A DNA stretch of 64,000 nucleotides from Ciona savignyi (lineage: Eukaryota > Chordata > Ascidiacea > Phlebobranchia > Cionidae): NCBI GenBank assembly GCA_000149265.1, contig CH003237.1, forward strand, positions 123,109 through 187,108, in the 5' to 3' direction. The number at the start of each line of letters is the position of its first letter. The stretch's first letter is position 1. The notes beneath the pieces were generated by a model. The model had not been told where the DNA came from, did not search any database, and saw nothing but the letters and a program-made list of their open reading frames with translations. A program made the position numbers and the translations under genes. Positions 40,793 to 55,400 of this stretch are shown here, one piece after another.

Positions 40793-42985
40793 TTTTAAAA
40801 GATTCTATAATGTTTTCGATATAGCAAATATTCTGCAAGGTATATAAATGTAATTACGTTCGGTTATAAAAAACCGCAGATGCCGGGTCAACAACCAGTG
40901 TTAGGCTACCTAAGTTAAAAAAAACTACAGGAATAAATGGATAGGTGCATGCCACACAGCATTTAAAAAGTGGCAAGATAAAACAAAATAAATTTTCTAT
41001 AGTATGATATGTTACAACGAAACTATTTCATCATACAATCCTTCTTTTAACTGTAAAACTATTAGGTTTGTGTGATCCACTTGTTGTATATATTTGTTGT
41101 TTCTTTAACACTTCATTCACTTCATATAGTTAAATTTAAAACAAGACAGTTGGTACAATCGGACCACATAGTAAGAGCGTACCAGTGTTATTATGGTAAA
41201 TAACCAATTTTGACAAGACAATTTAAATAAGCATAGGCCACATGTGATAATGAATGGACTTAACCGTTGTTAATCAATCAATCAAACATATTTATTTGTT
41301 AAACACACATAAAAAAGAATAAACAATAAGAATAAACGAAAATGAATTGAAGTGAATATTAATGGGATAAACAAAGAACCATGTGGTTATTGAAGCAGGT
41401 GCCACCTAATAATAAATGCAAATGAAAATGTGTAAATAAATAATTTGAAAATAATAAGATCCGCAGTGTGAAAAATTGTGTAAAAAAGTTACAGACAAAA
41501 AATTAACACAATTACGAAAGCATCATGAACAGTGAGTTTTTATGTGTTACAAAAATCAAGGTATGAAAAAACAAATAACAATGGCAACATTTCAGGGCTT
41601 CATTAACAGCAGACAAGACAGTACATTATTCTGCGGGGCAGTGGGGTTTTTCATCACTAATGTAAGTGGAATGGGGTATATCATAAGCGAGATGGGGTAT
41701 ATTATGATATAACTCTCATGTTAGTGATGAAATACTTCCTTCTGCTCATGATATACTCCGTCCCACTTATATAACCCGTCCGCTCAAATTAAATAACGAA
41801 ATACTCCGCCCAGCTTGTGTGTTGTCCAACAGTTTAGTGGAGTCTAAAATTAATATTCTTGTAGTCACTAGCACTTTAGAACTAACTTCCACCTTACTTA
41901 ATATCCTTCCAATTGATTAAATCAAAAAAATATTGACACATAACGTTTACTTTTGCTGTACCAGAGAATCGTTCGAAAAAGTACTCTACTTCTACTTCCC
42001 AAGTCACAAACCAGCCTAACGAACTCGCTAAGGCCGGCGACGGTAATGGATTAAACATATTTTTTATATGGATATTTACAGAAAATTAAAAAAAAACTGT
42101 CTTAATATTTAATTTGTAACTTCGATATAAACTTATGCATCTAAATGAAGAGGTTAAGCAAACAAAATATTAATATCTACATATTGATTTTATAAGGGTT
42201 TGTGGTGTGATAAATAAACACCTTTTTCCGATGCAGTGTTACACACGAAATGTGAATAAGGTTTAATTAAAAATATTTCAACTTGTAGCGTTTTCTATTT
42301 GTATTAGTTAAGTTCATTTGTTGCAAAATTTGTAGTAAATCTAATTTACTATTGTTTTGATAGTTTTTCCAAAATGTATTTCCGTGAAAAGTTTTGTGGA
42401 AAATAATAAAAAAATATAAAAAAATAGCGAAATGTCGCTTTTGTATTTGTAACGTCCACAGTTTATTTTAATATTTGCCAGATTTATAAATTGCAAAGTT
42501 TATTTTGATTTGCTATATTTACCAAAGTCTGAATTAATTTTGTCCGGATAAAAATTAAAACAAAAGTTTGCTCATCAACGTTAATTTTCTTTTAACTTGT
42601 TTGCCTTGTTTACTTGTAAAATATACTATTTTTTAGCTAAGCAATTGCAAATTTATTCTTTAATTATAAATTTTACATTAAAATCCCCTGAAATTGTCCC
42701 TAATAAAAGTCAGGAATAAAAAAACATATGGAAGCACTGGTATGGTAATTAGTTTAGAAAGCTCTTATGTTTGTGTATTCTCCAAGCTTTTTAGATGATT
42801 CAATCTGTTGTTTTCGTATTATTTCGATAATTCAAGATTTCATGTAATTGTGTAGTTATAATATTAATTTTGATAATACTTTTCTGTCATTATGGTTAAA
42901 ATTGTAAACTTTAATAGTCAACCCACTTTGTTATCGTTTTATTTGTTAATTCAGACGTTATTAAAAGTTTAAAACGGTATGATAC
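40793..42985. other. Divergent intergenic region between POLB and TRIO
   Basis: About 2.2 kb, very AT-rich, expected to hold both promoters. The only structured item seen is repeat family G at 41640-41815. No open frame deserves a call. Confidence 0.5.
41640..41815. repeat. Repeat family G, inverted halves
   Basis: Left half: 'aagtggaatggggtatatca' and 'gagatggggtatattatgat'. Right half carries the inverse ('gatatactccgtcccactta', 'gaaatactccgcccagc'). Related to 11695-11832. Confidence 0.5.
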
Positions 42986-42993
42986 ATCCAGGC

Positions 42994-43298
42994 CCCTACT
43001 GGAAAGTTCGTATGATGCGCCGGATATATCTGGCGTGGCGCACTGACTACTTTTTCGGGTATTGGCGCAGAAAACTGCAAAAATTGTGCTGGCGTGGCGT
43101 GATTACACTTTCTTTCATTTATATCAGTATTTTTGATACTTTAAGCTTTTATGTAATTACAAAGTTTTAATTGAAATATGATACATACTATTGTTTCGTG
43201 GCGGCGCAAATTAGTATTACTGGCGTGGCGCAAAATTTTGGTTAAAAAATGTTGGCGCAAAAATCCGGCGCACAGAAAACGAACTTTCCATATGAGGG
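42994..43298. mobile_element. hAT-like MITE just upstream of the TRIO start
   Basis: Inverted ends 'ccctactggaaagttcgt' and 'acgaactttccatatgaggg', flanked by perfect 'atccaggc' repeats at 42986-42993 and 43299-43306. The interior repeats 'ctggcgtggcgca' words. It ends 180 bases before the TRIO start codon, so it may sit in the promoter or 5' UTR. Confidence 0.85.
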
Positions 43299-43477
43299 AT
43301 CCAGGCGAAACTTGGTACAAATTTATGTACCTTATGACCATAGTTAAGTTATGAGAGCTATTACAGTGTGTAAATAATAGATTTTTAATACGATTAATCA
43401 TTACATTTAATGTTTCACTTAAAGGACCAAATAAATAATAAAGAGTGAAGCATGTAGTTTACGTTGGAATATTCAAA

Positions 43478-46400
43478 ATGGCTGACCGAAGACGTGCAAT
43501 TGATCTTGAAAGTTTATTGAAAGAGAAGATTGTATTCTTATCAGGTTGGTAGACCATGAGATCATTACTTTCATTTATGTCTTCCTTGAAAAAACTAAAA
43601 GAAGGGAAAGTGGGAAGGACGGAAACTACTCACTTAAATAAAGATTAGGGCCTCAGAGATAGTTTTAAACATGGGGTTGGAGTTATGGTTAGTTCTGGGG
43701 TTGAGAAAAATGTTTAGGGCAGGGTTAAAATTAGCGGTACGTCTAAATACTACAGGACCGCTTGGACCGCATGGAGCGCTTAAATCGCTTGGGAGCGCTT
43801 GGATCGCTTACTATACTTCGTAATTATAAGAGGCATGATATTAATGTTAGGGTTGGGGTTAAAGTTAGTTCTGGGGTTAAGATTAGTGTTTGGGACAGGG
43901 TTAGAATTACTTTCCATAGCAATCTAAGTGATCCAAGCGCTCCAAGTGGTCCTGTAGTTTTTAGAGGCACCCTAAAATTAGTTTTCATAGTTTTAGTGAG
44001 CAGTTTCCCTCCTTTCCCTTCTTTTAGTGTTTCCCGTTATCCTTCATCGACTTTGTTTTTCGTCAGTCGGAATATAATCCATTATTCCTCCACTAGGTGG
44101 AAGGGACGAGAAAGGAGGGCCAATCCTTACCTTCCCTGCCACGCAAAACAGTGAGAAAGTTAAATCTGAAGATCTAAAATGTCTTCTGTTGTATCTTACA
44201 TCTGTACCAAGGTGGGTACCACTCTCAGTCTTGTGTAGTTTGTCCCCAGTTATTGGGGTAATTACAGCATATGTATAATCAGACATAAACATAAATTTAG
44301 ATCGCACGTAAGGTGAAACTGGGTTGAAGTTACAACTCAACATTTATTTTCTGTTACCGGTACTAATGTTGCATACTTTTTTTGTTTTGACAATATATAT
44401 ATATATATCTTTTTTTTTGATATATTGGAATAAGGAAAACCATTTAAAATCAATTTAGTTTTTTCGTTCTCGCTCGCATTTGCCTATTGGTATGTACAGA
44501 GCATAGTATCCCACCCCACAGAATGTTATGAATAAACGTTTAAAAGTTTGAATATATATTTTATGAGAAGAAACATTTTATTTAATCCTTTTTTTTTTAT
44601 TTCTTCACACTTTAGTATTCGTTGCGTGTACACTCAAGCATTTGGCGAATGTGAAGTAGTTTTTAATTTTGGGTTGGGCAATGTTGGGTTGCTTGTCTCT
44701 TTCCGGTGTTCTTGTAGTAGATAATCTGTATGACATTCAATTTGGGTTAAGCTTCTGTTGCTGTGTTTAAACCTGTAAAAACCACCAGGTTAGATATACG
44801 TCAATCTGCAGCTTTAATGGGTGTAAGTTAGGGGCGGTACCTCTAAATACTACAGGACCGCTTGGACCGCTTGGAGCACATAAAGCGCTTAAATTGTTTG
44901 GATCGCTTGGAGCGCTTGGATCGCTTACTATACTTCGTAATTACAAAAGACGTCACATCAAATTTGACCCGTTTTTCAAATCAACCGTTAATTCGCAGCC
45001 CTAGTATAAGTAATTTTACAATCTTTTACAATTCTCTTTGAATTTTAGCGAGGAAGTTCTCCAGCTAGGCTTCACAGTTGTGATTGACATGCGAGGGTCA
45101 ACATGGAATGCTGTGAAGCCGTTGCTCAAGGTCCTGCAAGAACACTCTCACACGAACATCAACTCCGTCTATATCATCAAACCTGACAACTTCTGGCAAA
45201 AGCAACGAACAAATTTCGGGAGCAATAAATTCTCATTTGAGGTATTAACGGTTTCTATTTCTTTGTAAATATTTTGATTCAGCAGAACTGAAGACTCACA
45301 ATAGAAATATGCACAAAAAAACACAGAATATTTTTACCTCTCTTTCCCTCTCCCCCCAATAAACTTTCAATATATTTTGTTGTTAAAATGGATTTTACCA
45401 GACATAGCATGATTGGTATACATAAATTGCTTGTTATATAATCTGCTTTAAATAAAGTGATCATAATGTTAGTCAATCTGGATTTTAACTTTTCAGGACA
45501 GTTATTGTATTTTTTTCTTCTCCTTAAACACATAAGTGTATTATGTCTAAAACTATATGTATTTAAGTAAATACTCTACTCAAAGTATGGTATTTGTCAA
45601 TAAAATATATTTTGTTCCATCGCATTCTAAAAAAATCATAATATTATTTTCCAACCTATTTTTGCCAACATATACACCAACATAACCCATTTACTTCAGG
45701 TACACACTGTGTCGGTAGATGGGCTCACCCGAGCTATTAACCCCCGACAATTGACCCCTGAATTAGGGGGCTCACTATCGTATGACCACGACGAATGGAT
45801 TGATCTGCGGATTTCGTTCGAAGAGTTCATTTGGGACGCGCTGGATGTGTTGGACAAGTTGTACGCAATCGAACACCAACTTACAACCGACGTTTACGCT
45901 GCCGATCAGGAGCTAGCCAAGGTGAAAGGGGATTTAATGCTGTAAATAATATGAGGGGACAACGGACTAATAACATTTCACCAATAAATATTAGATCCCT
46001 AGAAAGGTTATGCGGAACCATTTTTTTATTAAGATAATTTAATTGATCCTTATGAAATGTAATACGTTTTGATTAACCTGAAGGAAATCTGATGGTTGTC
46101 TTGTCCTAATAGTTTTCACTTGATATTAAGGATTATTCATTAGGGATTTAAATATCAAATGATTTTATCAACTGATACCAGATTATTTTGAAAGTCTTAA
46201 CTTACTACTCATCATGAAAATTGAATATTTGTTACATTCGACTGGAATATTTAGCAGTTTTGATGTTGGTTTAAAAATGGAAAGTCTGTCCTCTCAGAAT
46301 ATTTATTATTAATATATTTGACCTTAGTTTGAACTTTTTCATTATAACTATCAAAACATTTTCGTAAAGTCTGAAATGTTTACAACTTTTTATGACATCA

Positions 46401-49400
46401 TAAAACCTATAAAATGGTTGTAAAAGTGGAGTGCACTTGCTGAAGTTTTAGCTTTGTTTGTTGAGTTTGCGAAGACATGGACTATTTATTTCCAATGCCT
46501 TGAGCATATTTATCAAGTACAGTTCTGTTATCATAACTTTTTAAAACTTTTTCAGAAAATAATTGTTTTATTATTGTTTCTAACCAAAATAATAAGCCAA
46601 AATATGTACATTATAAATGTAATATATTAGTCCAAAATATGTACATTATAAATGTAATATATTAGTCCAATATATGTATATTATATTCCAAAATATGCAC
46701 AGAATACCTCAATAGTTAATTTACATCTATTATATGTGCATCGCAGTTTTATATTTCAAGTTATTAGCATGCGATCCAATCACCATATTAAAACCTACAG
46801 CATAGATGAAATAGATTCAGTTCAATAAATTGATTAATCAATTCTGCTCTGCATTAGTGTTATAAGCTCGCACGTACCAGTCTTTATATATAAATATGGA
46901 TGCTTTGAATAACTGTATAAATTTTGTTAAATCTTAAACTTATATATTTTGTCCATGTTTCATATCGTTTTCTTCCATTTACTATGATGTGGTTATCTGA
47001 TTATACAGCATGTGGTTAATCATGACTGATGGGATTGATTAAGATTGTGTAGTAATTATGCCATATGGTGATTACAGGCTTGGTCGAGTGTTTTGTCTTG
47101 TAGTGTCTTAATTACAAGTGGCACAGACACGTAAGGATGTCAAGTACAACGTTGTCTAAGACAATTGGACACAAAGATCTATATTTTATATATACAACAT
47201 ATAACCCAATTCATATACAACATATAACCCAATTATACGACATATAACCCAATTTATATACAACATATAACCCAATTCATATACAGCATATACCCCAATT
47301 CATATACAACATATAACCCAATTTATATACAACATATAACCCAATTATACGACATATAACCCAATTTCAAGAAACTATTTGGTTCTACCTGTTTGATAAT
47401 CAATAATAGACTCATTGGCGCCAAGTACAGGGGTGCGCGGAGTGCCACGCACTCCCTGTGTTAACCACTGGGAGTGCCGCACTCCCTGCGCAAAAGCGTT
47501 TTTAAAAAAAAAATAATTAAAAAAATAATAATTTTGGATTGTTTCGCACGGTAGTGATAGGACGGACCGGAGCGGGATAGCGACCCTATTTTACTATTAT
47601 TTTCTGTCCGAATATTGCATTATTATCCTGCCGAATATCGGTTATTTCGCTATTATTGAATCAAACTAGCAAGCCCAAATGCGCGCAGATAAAGCGACGC
47701 GGTATTTGTGATACGCGTTACTTTTGTGAGTGCGTAATTAGGTCAGATAGCGCAAAGCGAGATCAACAGCACAAATGCTTTTTACGTTCATTGTGTAGGT
47801 CATCAAATTAAACTTGCCGTCCAAGATTCGTTTAAACTTTTAAAGCCAGCAAAAAAGGATTGCATTACGTCCACTGTGTCCAACAACGTGTTTTTTAGCT
47901 GCTGTGGACACATTCCTTCTGGAATACGAAATTTTTCTCAATTTGCTCGAGGAACTTACCGTACATACTCGCCTATAGGTATAGGTCGCATTATTAGTTT
48001 TGTATTAAAAGGTTAGTTTGGGGTTGACCCGCACATAGGTCGCACTGAAAATCTAGGGATGTAAAAGGCCATTACCCTAGCTTTTTTGCATCCTATTTTG
48101 TATTTTTTAAGGGCTTAATATAGAAGCGAGGTAAAATAATAGATAACAGATTCTTGAAAACTTTAATAAATAACGACGTGTAAAAGCTTTTTCTCTCCCG
48201 ACCAACGCGGAAAGGCCCACGATCCTTAATAAACAGACTAACGGTCTTCTCTTTTATGCCAATCGTGGCCGCCGTGGTTCACACGAGTCATCAAGAAAGA
48301 CAGAAACATTTTTTCTTTTCTAAAGCATCGTAACCACAGCCAGGAAGAATCAACATAATATATTTTCGAATTATCAATTTGTGGTTTTCACTCTAATTTG
48401 ATTGCCAACAAATCTACTATAAACCATAGTTTTATTTTACAATCATTAATACAAGTCTTATTATAATCTCACCTAAATTGAAATGCATACTATTTCGTGT
48501 TAAAATCAGATCATATGCACGGGTGCGCGTCATCTGCTAACTTGACGCCTGTGAGCGATGATAAGTGCATGTACGCAAGCGCAGACCATACGATTTTCAT
48601 GAACACCTTGCATTAGCCAAAATGTTCCAATTTGGTGGCGATTTGCACTTATGTCGAGCGGATTGGTCCCATCTATCTTTTTTTTTTAATATTAGGAAAA
48701 AAGTTGCCACCTATAGACAAGTATATTCGGTATATCTAATACCGAGCTGGATAGGACGACACGGAACAGTGCCAGACCTCATTTAGCCTCAATGGAATCC
48801 TTTTCTGTTTACCGCTTTCTCTGTGTTCTTGGTAATTTATTAAAAAGCGTCAATCCTGTTCACGTAGAAGAGAGCCTTACCATTGAGCGCTGCACTCACT
48901 TACTTCATACCTTAGCTTCTGTTACGCCACCGTTGGCGAAATATTTTTGCTTTGTCCAAGTAAATTTCCTGATTTCGATTTAAGCTGTTGGTGATTGTTA
49001 TATAAGTTTGTCTAATACTCCAAGTGTCGGTGAGAACGCGTTAAAAACGATTTTTAACAGGTCCTGTTACTGTCCGATGTGGAACGTCGTTATTTCTTGG
49101 GTTGATTGTGCACTAATTGTTAATAAAGGAAGTCGCGAAAACGAATTTAAAAAATAATTTTATTAAATTCATGACCGTAACGGCATACGGTAGGTTAATT
49201 TAAATACGGATGATTTTAAGCGCACATGTTACCTTGTCTAATCCTACTTTTTATCTTAAGAATCGGCGCCGCCCGATCAAAGCAAATATGCCGACATCAG
49301 CTGCGGTGGGCATCACGTGAGGTCCAACATTGCAGCTAAACTTATAACAAAAGGCGCATCTAAGTTTAACCGTGCGAATAGACATCCGTAACCATTTAAA

Positions 49401-52400
49401 TTTACGACAACGTACCTTTACAATTATTTACGCGGTAACCACGCATGCGTCGTTACGTAAGGTATAAATGAAGGGCCAACATGTTCAATTTTTTGGCCGC
49501 ACTCCCAGACTTTTGAAAAACTTGGCGCCTATGAATAGACTGCATATATATATTTCTTTATTTTTATTTTTATGTTTTTCTTTAGTCTATACTTCGTTAA
49601 AATATCTCGAATAATTGTATTAATTTAAATATTTTGTTACAATTGGTCGGAAACCCTATCCATTGTCTACCATTGTGATGTCATAATCCTTTCTATAAAT
49701 ACCCATTGTGGGATTTGGAAATGTAACAATAAGCTTTCTGATACAATAATCCACAGAACAGTGGGACAACTGCCCATAAGAACAATGAATAGCCTAAGCA
49801 ACATATATAAACCTAAGAGAAAAACACATAAACATCACAATTTTTTGTTTTATATATGTATATTGGCCAAAAATAATGGAACTATAATGTCTATTACGCT
49901 ACTACTGAAACTATAATGTCTATTAGTACTACAGCATAAATGTTACTTTTTATTATGCATTATATCTACCTGAAATAATGAGCCTATGTACTTAACATAA
50001 TCATGCTATGCATTGGTTTTAATATACAAGTATCCGCACAAAATTCTCGGTGTGTATGTAATATACATATACACCCAAGTACTTTTATTAGTTTGTACTT
50101 CATTACAACTTATAAAAAAAGTTTTTATTAAAGAAATTTTCATTATGGAATAAGTCTGTTATCTTATAAATGTCAATACTTTATTCAACGTGTTTGCATT
50201 CAGTTTTTCACTATGCATATCCACAGAATATTATGTGTGTTTATGTATTTCAGTTCATAAAACCACAATTTATAAAATAATGGAGCATCAGACACCAATG
50301 TATAACATTGCTTTTACCTTTTTTATATTTTGAGAGTTACTTTGTAGAATCAAATTTTGATCAGATTAGCAAATTATTTAGGAAGAGCAATAATCAATTT
50401 TTCAATCAACCCATTCAAAATTGCTTAATGCATATAGTGGAGTTTAAATTATCACAATTTCGGGTACGATTATTCAAATTCCCAGACGCTTATTAAGTCT
50501 CCTTTCCACACACAGAAAATGACAGATGAACACAACAAACTGAAAAAGAAGATTACGAACGCTCCAATCGAACAACTCGATCAGCAGGGGAACAAATTAT
50601 TGAAACGAATAAATGGAAACCATTGTGATGCGGATAGTGGATTCTCAGGTACTTGTGATGTCATTGGTAAAGAACATAATTTAGACACTTAGTACAGTGT
50701 TGCCATACATACATTTAAATAGTGTTGCCATTCATACATTTAAAAAAGTGTTGCCAAACACACATTTATACAGTGTTGCCAAACACACATTTAAACAGTG
50801 TTGCCAAACACACATTTATACAGTGTTGCCCAACACACATTTAAATAGTGTTGCCAAACACACATTTATACAGTGTTGCCATACACACTTTTATACAGTG
50901 TTGCCCAACACACATTTAAATAGTGTTGCCAAACACACATGTATACAGACAGTGTTGCCAAACACACATTTAAACAGTTTTCCTGAAAGAAATATAAAGC
51001 GCTGCCAAAAAATACAATGTTGCTAAAAAAACATAGTGTTGACATTCGATTGTATTAATGCCATAAATGCAATTAGTTCGATTAATTTCCTATTTATTCT
51101 TTTTTCTTTCTAATTTCTTTAAAATATTATTTAATTATTGGAACCCAAACAGGTTTAACACATTGCAATAGCTTCCATAACCTGGATGTGGGCACGAGGT
51201 AATCCGATGATTACCCGCAATGAAACCATAACTGCATATTCCCACGCCCTAGGGTAAACCCGAGTATTCTTATCTGACTCAAATGTTCTTCATTACCCAC
51301 CAGACAGTCTGTATTCTCTAGGTAGATTTTTAAATCTTAAAAGCTTGTTTGGCTTTAAAGTTTTATAACAAGATAAACCTTTATACCAGGATAAACCTTT
51401 ATACCAGGATAATTGCTGCTATGCCTAGATTGTTTAAAATTACCTTCCCCAATGCAAATTTCTTGTGTGCATCATATATATTATCTTTGAGCGCATACAC
51501 AACCCAAACTTTGTAGTTTTGGCACATAATGCACCTGAAATAACCGAGTGGACCAGATGGTTTTAAAATGATCCTCTATTGGCAGAACCGCTGGCGCACA
51601 GGTTAAAACTTCTTGTATGGTTGTTAGCTAGTCATACGTATACAGAAGCAATGTATCAATCAGGGTTAAAACTCCATGAGTAAGAATTTACTCTTGCAAT
51701 AAATACCGCAACCGTTTTCTATTTAAGTGGCATATCGGAGAATAAAAAAACAAATTTTCATCATTGCGACCATTTTTATTATACACATTATAACACGTTT
51801 TATTTTAACATGTTTCATTTAATTTTGTTAAAAGATTTACTAGTGTTACTTGCATGAGAGCTTCTACACACGGGTGAATTCTTACTCGCTTTAAATTGTT
51901 GACCCTGCTAAATCCCACACAACACTGCAATAGATTTGATAACAGTTCCCATGCTCGATGGACAGCACTAACCACCTACAACACAGGAAGCAGCGGTGGG
52001 GTCCTTGTATCTGGCAACGCCGACTTCCAAAGCGCCGCCCCCAGGATCCACAACCTCGTTGAGAAGCTCCACGCCACGCGACACCGGCTCCAGAATATAT
52101 GGCATCTGAGGAAAACCAAGCTCGAGCAGTGTTACCAGCTTCGTTTGTTCCAGCAGGACGCGGATAAGGTGAGCAGTATATCATGGCATCACTGTAAGTC
52201 ATCGTCACAGCTCGTCAAAAAGAGGAATATTTTTTAAATATTTCTGGAGCCTTATGAATCGCCCAGAAAAATCAAATTCTTAATCCAATTATATTTATGC
52301 TGTTCAAATTACATGATTTGGTCAGTAAAAAAGAATTTAAAATGCATTTTTCTCATTTTGGCCTTGGAATTTAGTAGATATATGGAGTTTTAATTTTTGC

Positions 52401-55400
52401 TGATTTTTTTTATTTTTTTGGGTGACTCAGAAATGATGTTGCCTATCGAACTTCAAATAAAGTTTTATATTTAGAAAAATATTATAGTTAAAGAAAGAAA
52501 AATATCCCAATCAACCCCATGCCAAGCCAAGGTGGTGATGTTGCACAAAAAACAATTCAGCTGGTCTTTCGGATTCCAGTTTCTTTTTAGTACATCATCA
52601 TACCTATGTGTAGGACCAACATATTGCCCCCTCATTACTATATAATTGTATGACAATGTAGTAAATATACTACCTAGGGAGAATTGATGAGTGATTCATA
52701 TAGATTGCTTTTCTCTGCCTGTAATATGCGTATAAATAAATAATATACATTCATATTTATTATGGGTTGGTTATGTGTGCTGTTTAATACATATAATATG
52801 GTGACTAAATAATAGATATTTATCCTGATTTGAGTACAACACTTAATTATTAGAAGTATTTTAAGCATAATTAGTCGATTAATCGTATGTGTATAGTAAT
52901 TTACTTTAGAAACTACAAATTCCAATTTAACCCGAAAATATTAAAACGATGTCAAGCATGATAATTAAACCAGAAGTCTGGATATTTATCAAACATGTAT
53001 TGTATTTCACTGCACAAAATGTAGATGCCAATTACAGGAAAAATTTATTTTTCTGAACTAAAAGGTTGACTGATTTTGAAACTTTTACAACTTTTGCTTG
53101 TGTTTAAAACTATATATATTATATATAATATGTCATAAGTAATTTTAAATTAGCGATCATTTTGAAAAAAGACACTTTTTCTTCTGTCGAATGATAGATG
53201 TTATGTTTATTGAAAGTGGTAATTAAAAACAGTTGTATTACATTGAAGTGTATAGCCCTATTAAAAAAAACAGTGTTTAACCATGTTTGCCGTATCTCTA
53301 TTATTTATTAGTTCACACTGACACTTTATTATTTATTGGGTTGCATTAACGCACAACCACTATATTTTTTTAATCCGACTTCTCCCAGATGTTCGACTGG
53401 ATAAAACAGAACCGAGCGCTGTTCGTCACCACTTGCAACGACATCGGTTCCAACCAGCAACAAGCATCTGATCTGCAGGAAAGTCATCGTCATTTCGCCA
53501 CCAACTCTATGGTAGGTGGGCCTTGTGCATCAAGTGTATTATTCGACTCTGTGCACAAGGTGGTGTAATTGAAAGTCATATTTGATTCTCCATAAAATAA
53601 AACTGTCTTATCAACTCGGCTGTAAGCATAATACAAAACATGAAGGGACGGCAAATTTCAAGTTAAAAAACAGAGCCTATTTTACATTGTCCCTTTAATC
53701 TCATACCTGTAGTTGCAGTACCCCAATATATCACCACCCCCAAATTACCCCACCAATTATGAAGGATTACATAATCCAACCCCATACAAAGCCCCACATA
53801 ACCCAACCCCATACAGAGCCCCACATAACCCAACCCCATACAGAGCCCCACATAACCCAAACCCCATACAGAGCCCCACATAACCCAAACCCCATACAGA
53901 GCCCCACATAACCCAACCCCATACAAAGCCCCACATAACCCAACCCAATACAAAGCCCCACATAACCCAACCCCATACAGAGCCCCACATAACCCAACCC
54001 CATACAGAGCCCCACATAACCCAAACCCCATACAGAGCGTGTATGTGAATGTACATCGGGTGATGCTGGTTGCAAATCGGTTGTTGGAAGCAGGACATTA
54101 CGCAGCCGATGAGATTCGTGGAATATCGGCGAACCTTGACCTCGAGTGGAAGATATTTGCAGCTGCCCTAGATGAAAGGAGGTAGACATTCAAGTTGCTC
54201 TATAATGGAAAACTGAGATTTCTGACATGTCATTTCCTAATTGTGAAATTGTTAAACAACCAGTGTTAAATTGTTTAATTGCAAACAGTTTTAATAAGGC
54301 TAAAATCAGTCCTAAATTAATATTTTTTATACAAAGGTGACATACTACCCCCCAAAACCCCATGGACATATGTGGATAGGTAGATTTCCAATGGTTAAAG
54401 CGACAGAAACATATACAGATTTATATATAAAAAAAATGACAAGCTTGTCTGTTATTTACGGAAATTAGCACCATAAAAATGATTTAAAGTTTCTTAAAAA
54501 ATGCTTTAAATTTGTAAAATATGAGCCACAGAAATCTCACAAAATTTGAATCCATTTGTAATTTAACATTGCTCAGTATTCAGAAGCAACATACGATGGA
54601 AAATTTTAAACTGCTTGTTTTTTGTTTTAAATGCATAGAAATTTGATTTAATTTTTTTTCCAACTAAGTTCCGTAATAATATTTGATAAATATTTTAATG
54701 CAATACATCATCCTGTATCACCCCTAAAAACACTTTGTTCTTGAAATTTTAATTAATTTTGTTGGGCGATATGTTTGTTTAAAATAATTTCACCGCACAT
54801 TGAACTTCGTCACCCTCCCAATTTCAGCCGCTTAATGGCGCTAGCTGTCAAGTTCCACCAACGAGTTGATCGGTTTGTTGGTAGCGCCATCGAGTGGAGA
54901 CGAGAGTGCGACAACGACGAGCGGTACCCGATGGACGCCACGTCAACCGTCGGCTCGATATCAGTCATCGAACAAAGCCTCCAGAAACACCATGATTTAC
55001 ACGACAGAATATCGGAGGCGTACCATGATGTAAGGAATTCTCCGTACTTTACCATTTTATTTTCTGTACTCTATCTCCCTACTTTTCTTTTATTCTCTGT
55101 AATTTTCTTTCTCTGTACTTTTATTCTGTATTTAACAATTTTTTTTCTGAACTTTTCTCCCTACTTTTTCCATTTTATTCTGTACTCTTTTCCCAATTTA
55201 TTCTCTGTACTGGAATTCTGTGTACTCTTCCAGTTTAAACCAAATTGCTAATCTATTTTTTAGAACCGCACATAACCTAAACTCACGTACATACAGCCAC
55301 ATAACCACCATACATAGCCCCAACATGAACCAACACCAATATGGAGACCCAAATAACCTAACCCCATATAAGACTCTAAATAACCTGTATCCTCTGCCCC

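Noticed and set aside
44044-44343. Minus-strand open frame of 99 codons
   Set aside because: Antisense to TRIO exon 2, which is secured by family match and phase.
45831-46037. Plus-strand open frame overlapping TRIO exon 4
   Set aside because: An alternative frame of the real exon; the exon's own frame matches the TRIO SEC14 region.
47190-47370. CRISPR-like array
   Set aside because: Units are contiguous with no unique spacers, and the context is eukaryotic; it is a minisatellite. The same holds for the other arrays.
48565-48983. Two short open frames inside the 2.1-kb hAT-like element
   Set aside because: Neither shows a hAT dimerisation motif or zinc finger; random frames in a non-autonomous element are more likely.
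50697-51026. Open frame of 109 codons with His/Thr repeats
   Set aside because: Translation of the 25-bp minisatellite in TRIO intron 5.
53663-54189. Minus-strand open frames encoding Gly-Leu-Cys-Gly-Ala-Leu-Tyr repeats
   Set aside because: Products of the 27-bp array before TRIO exon 8, antisense to a well-supported exon.
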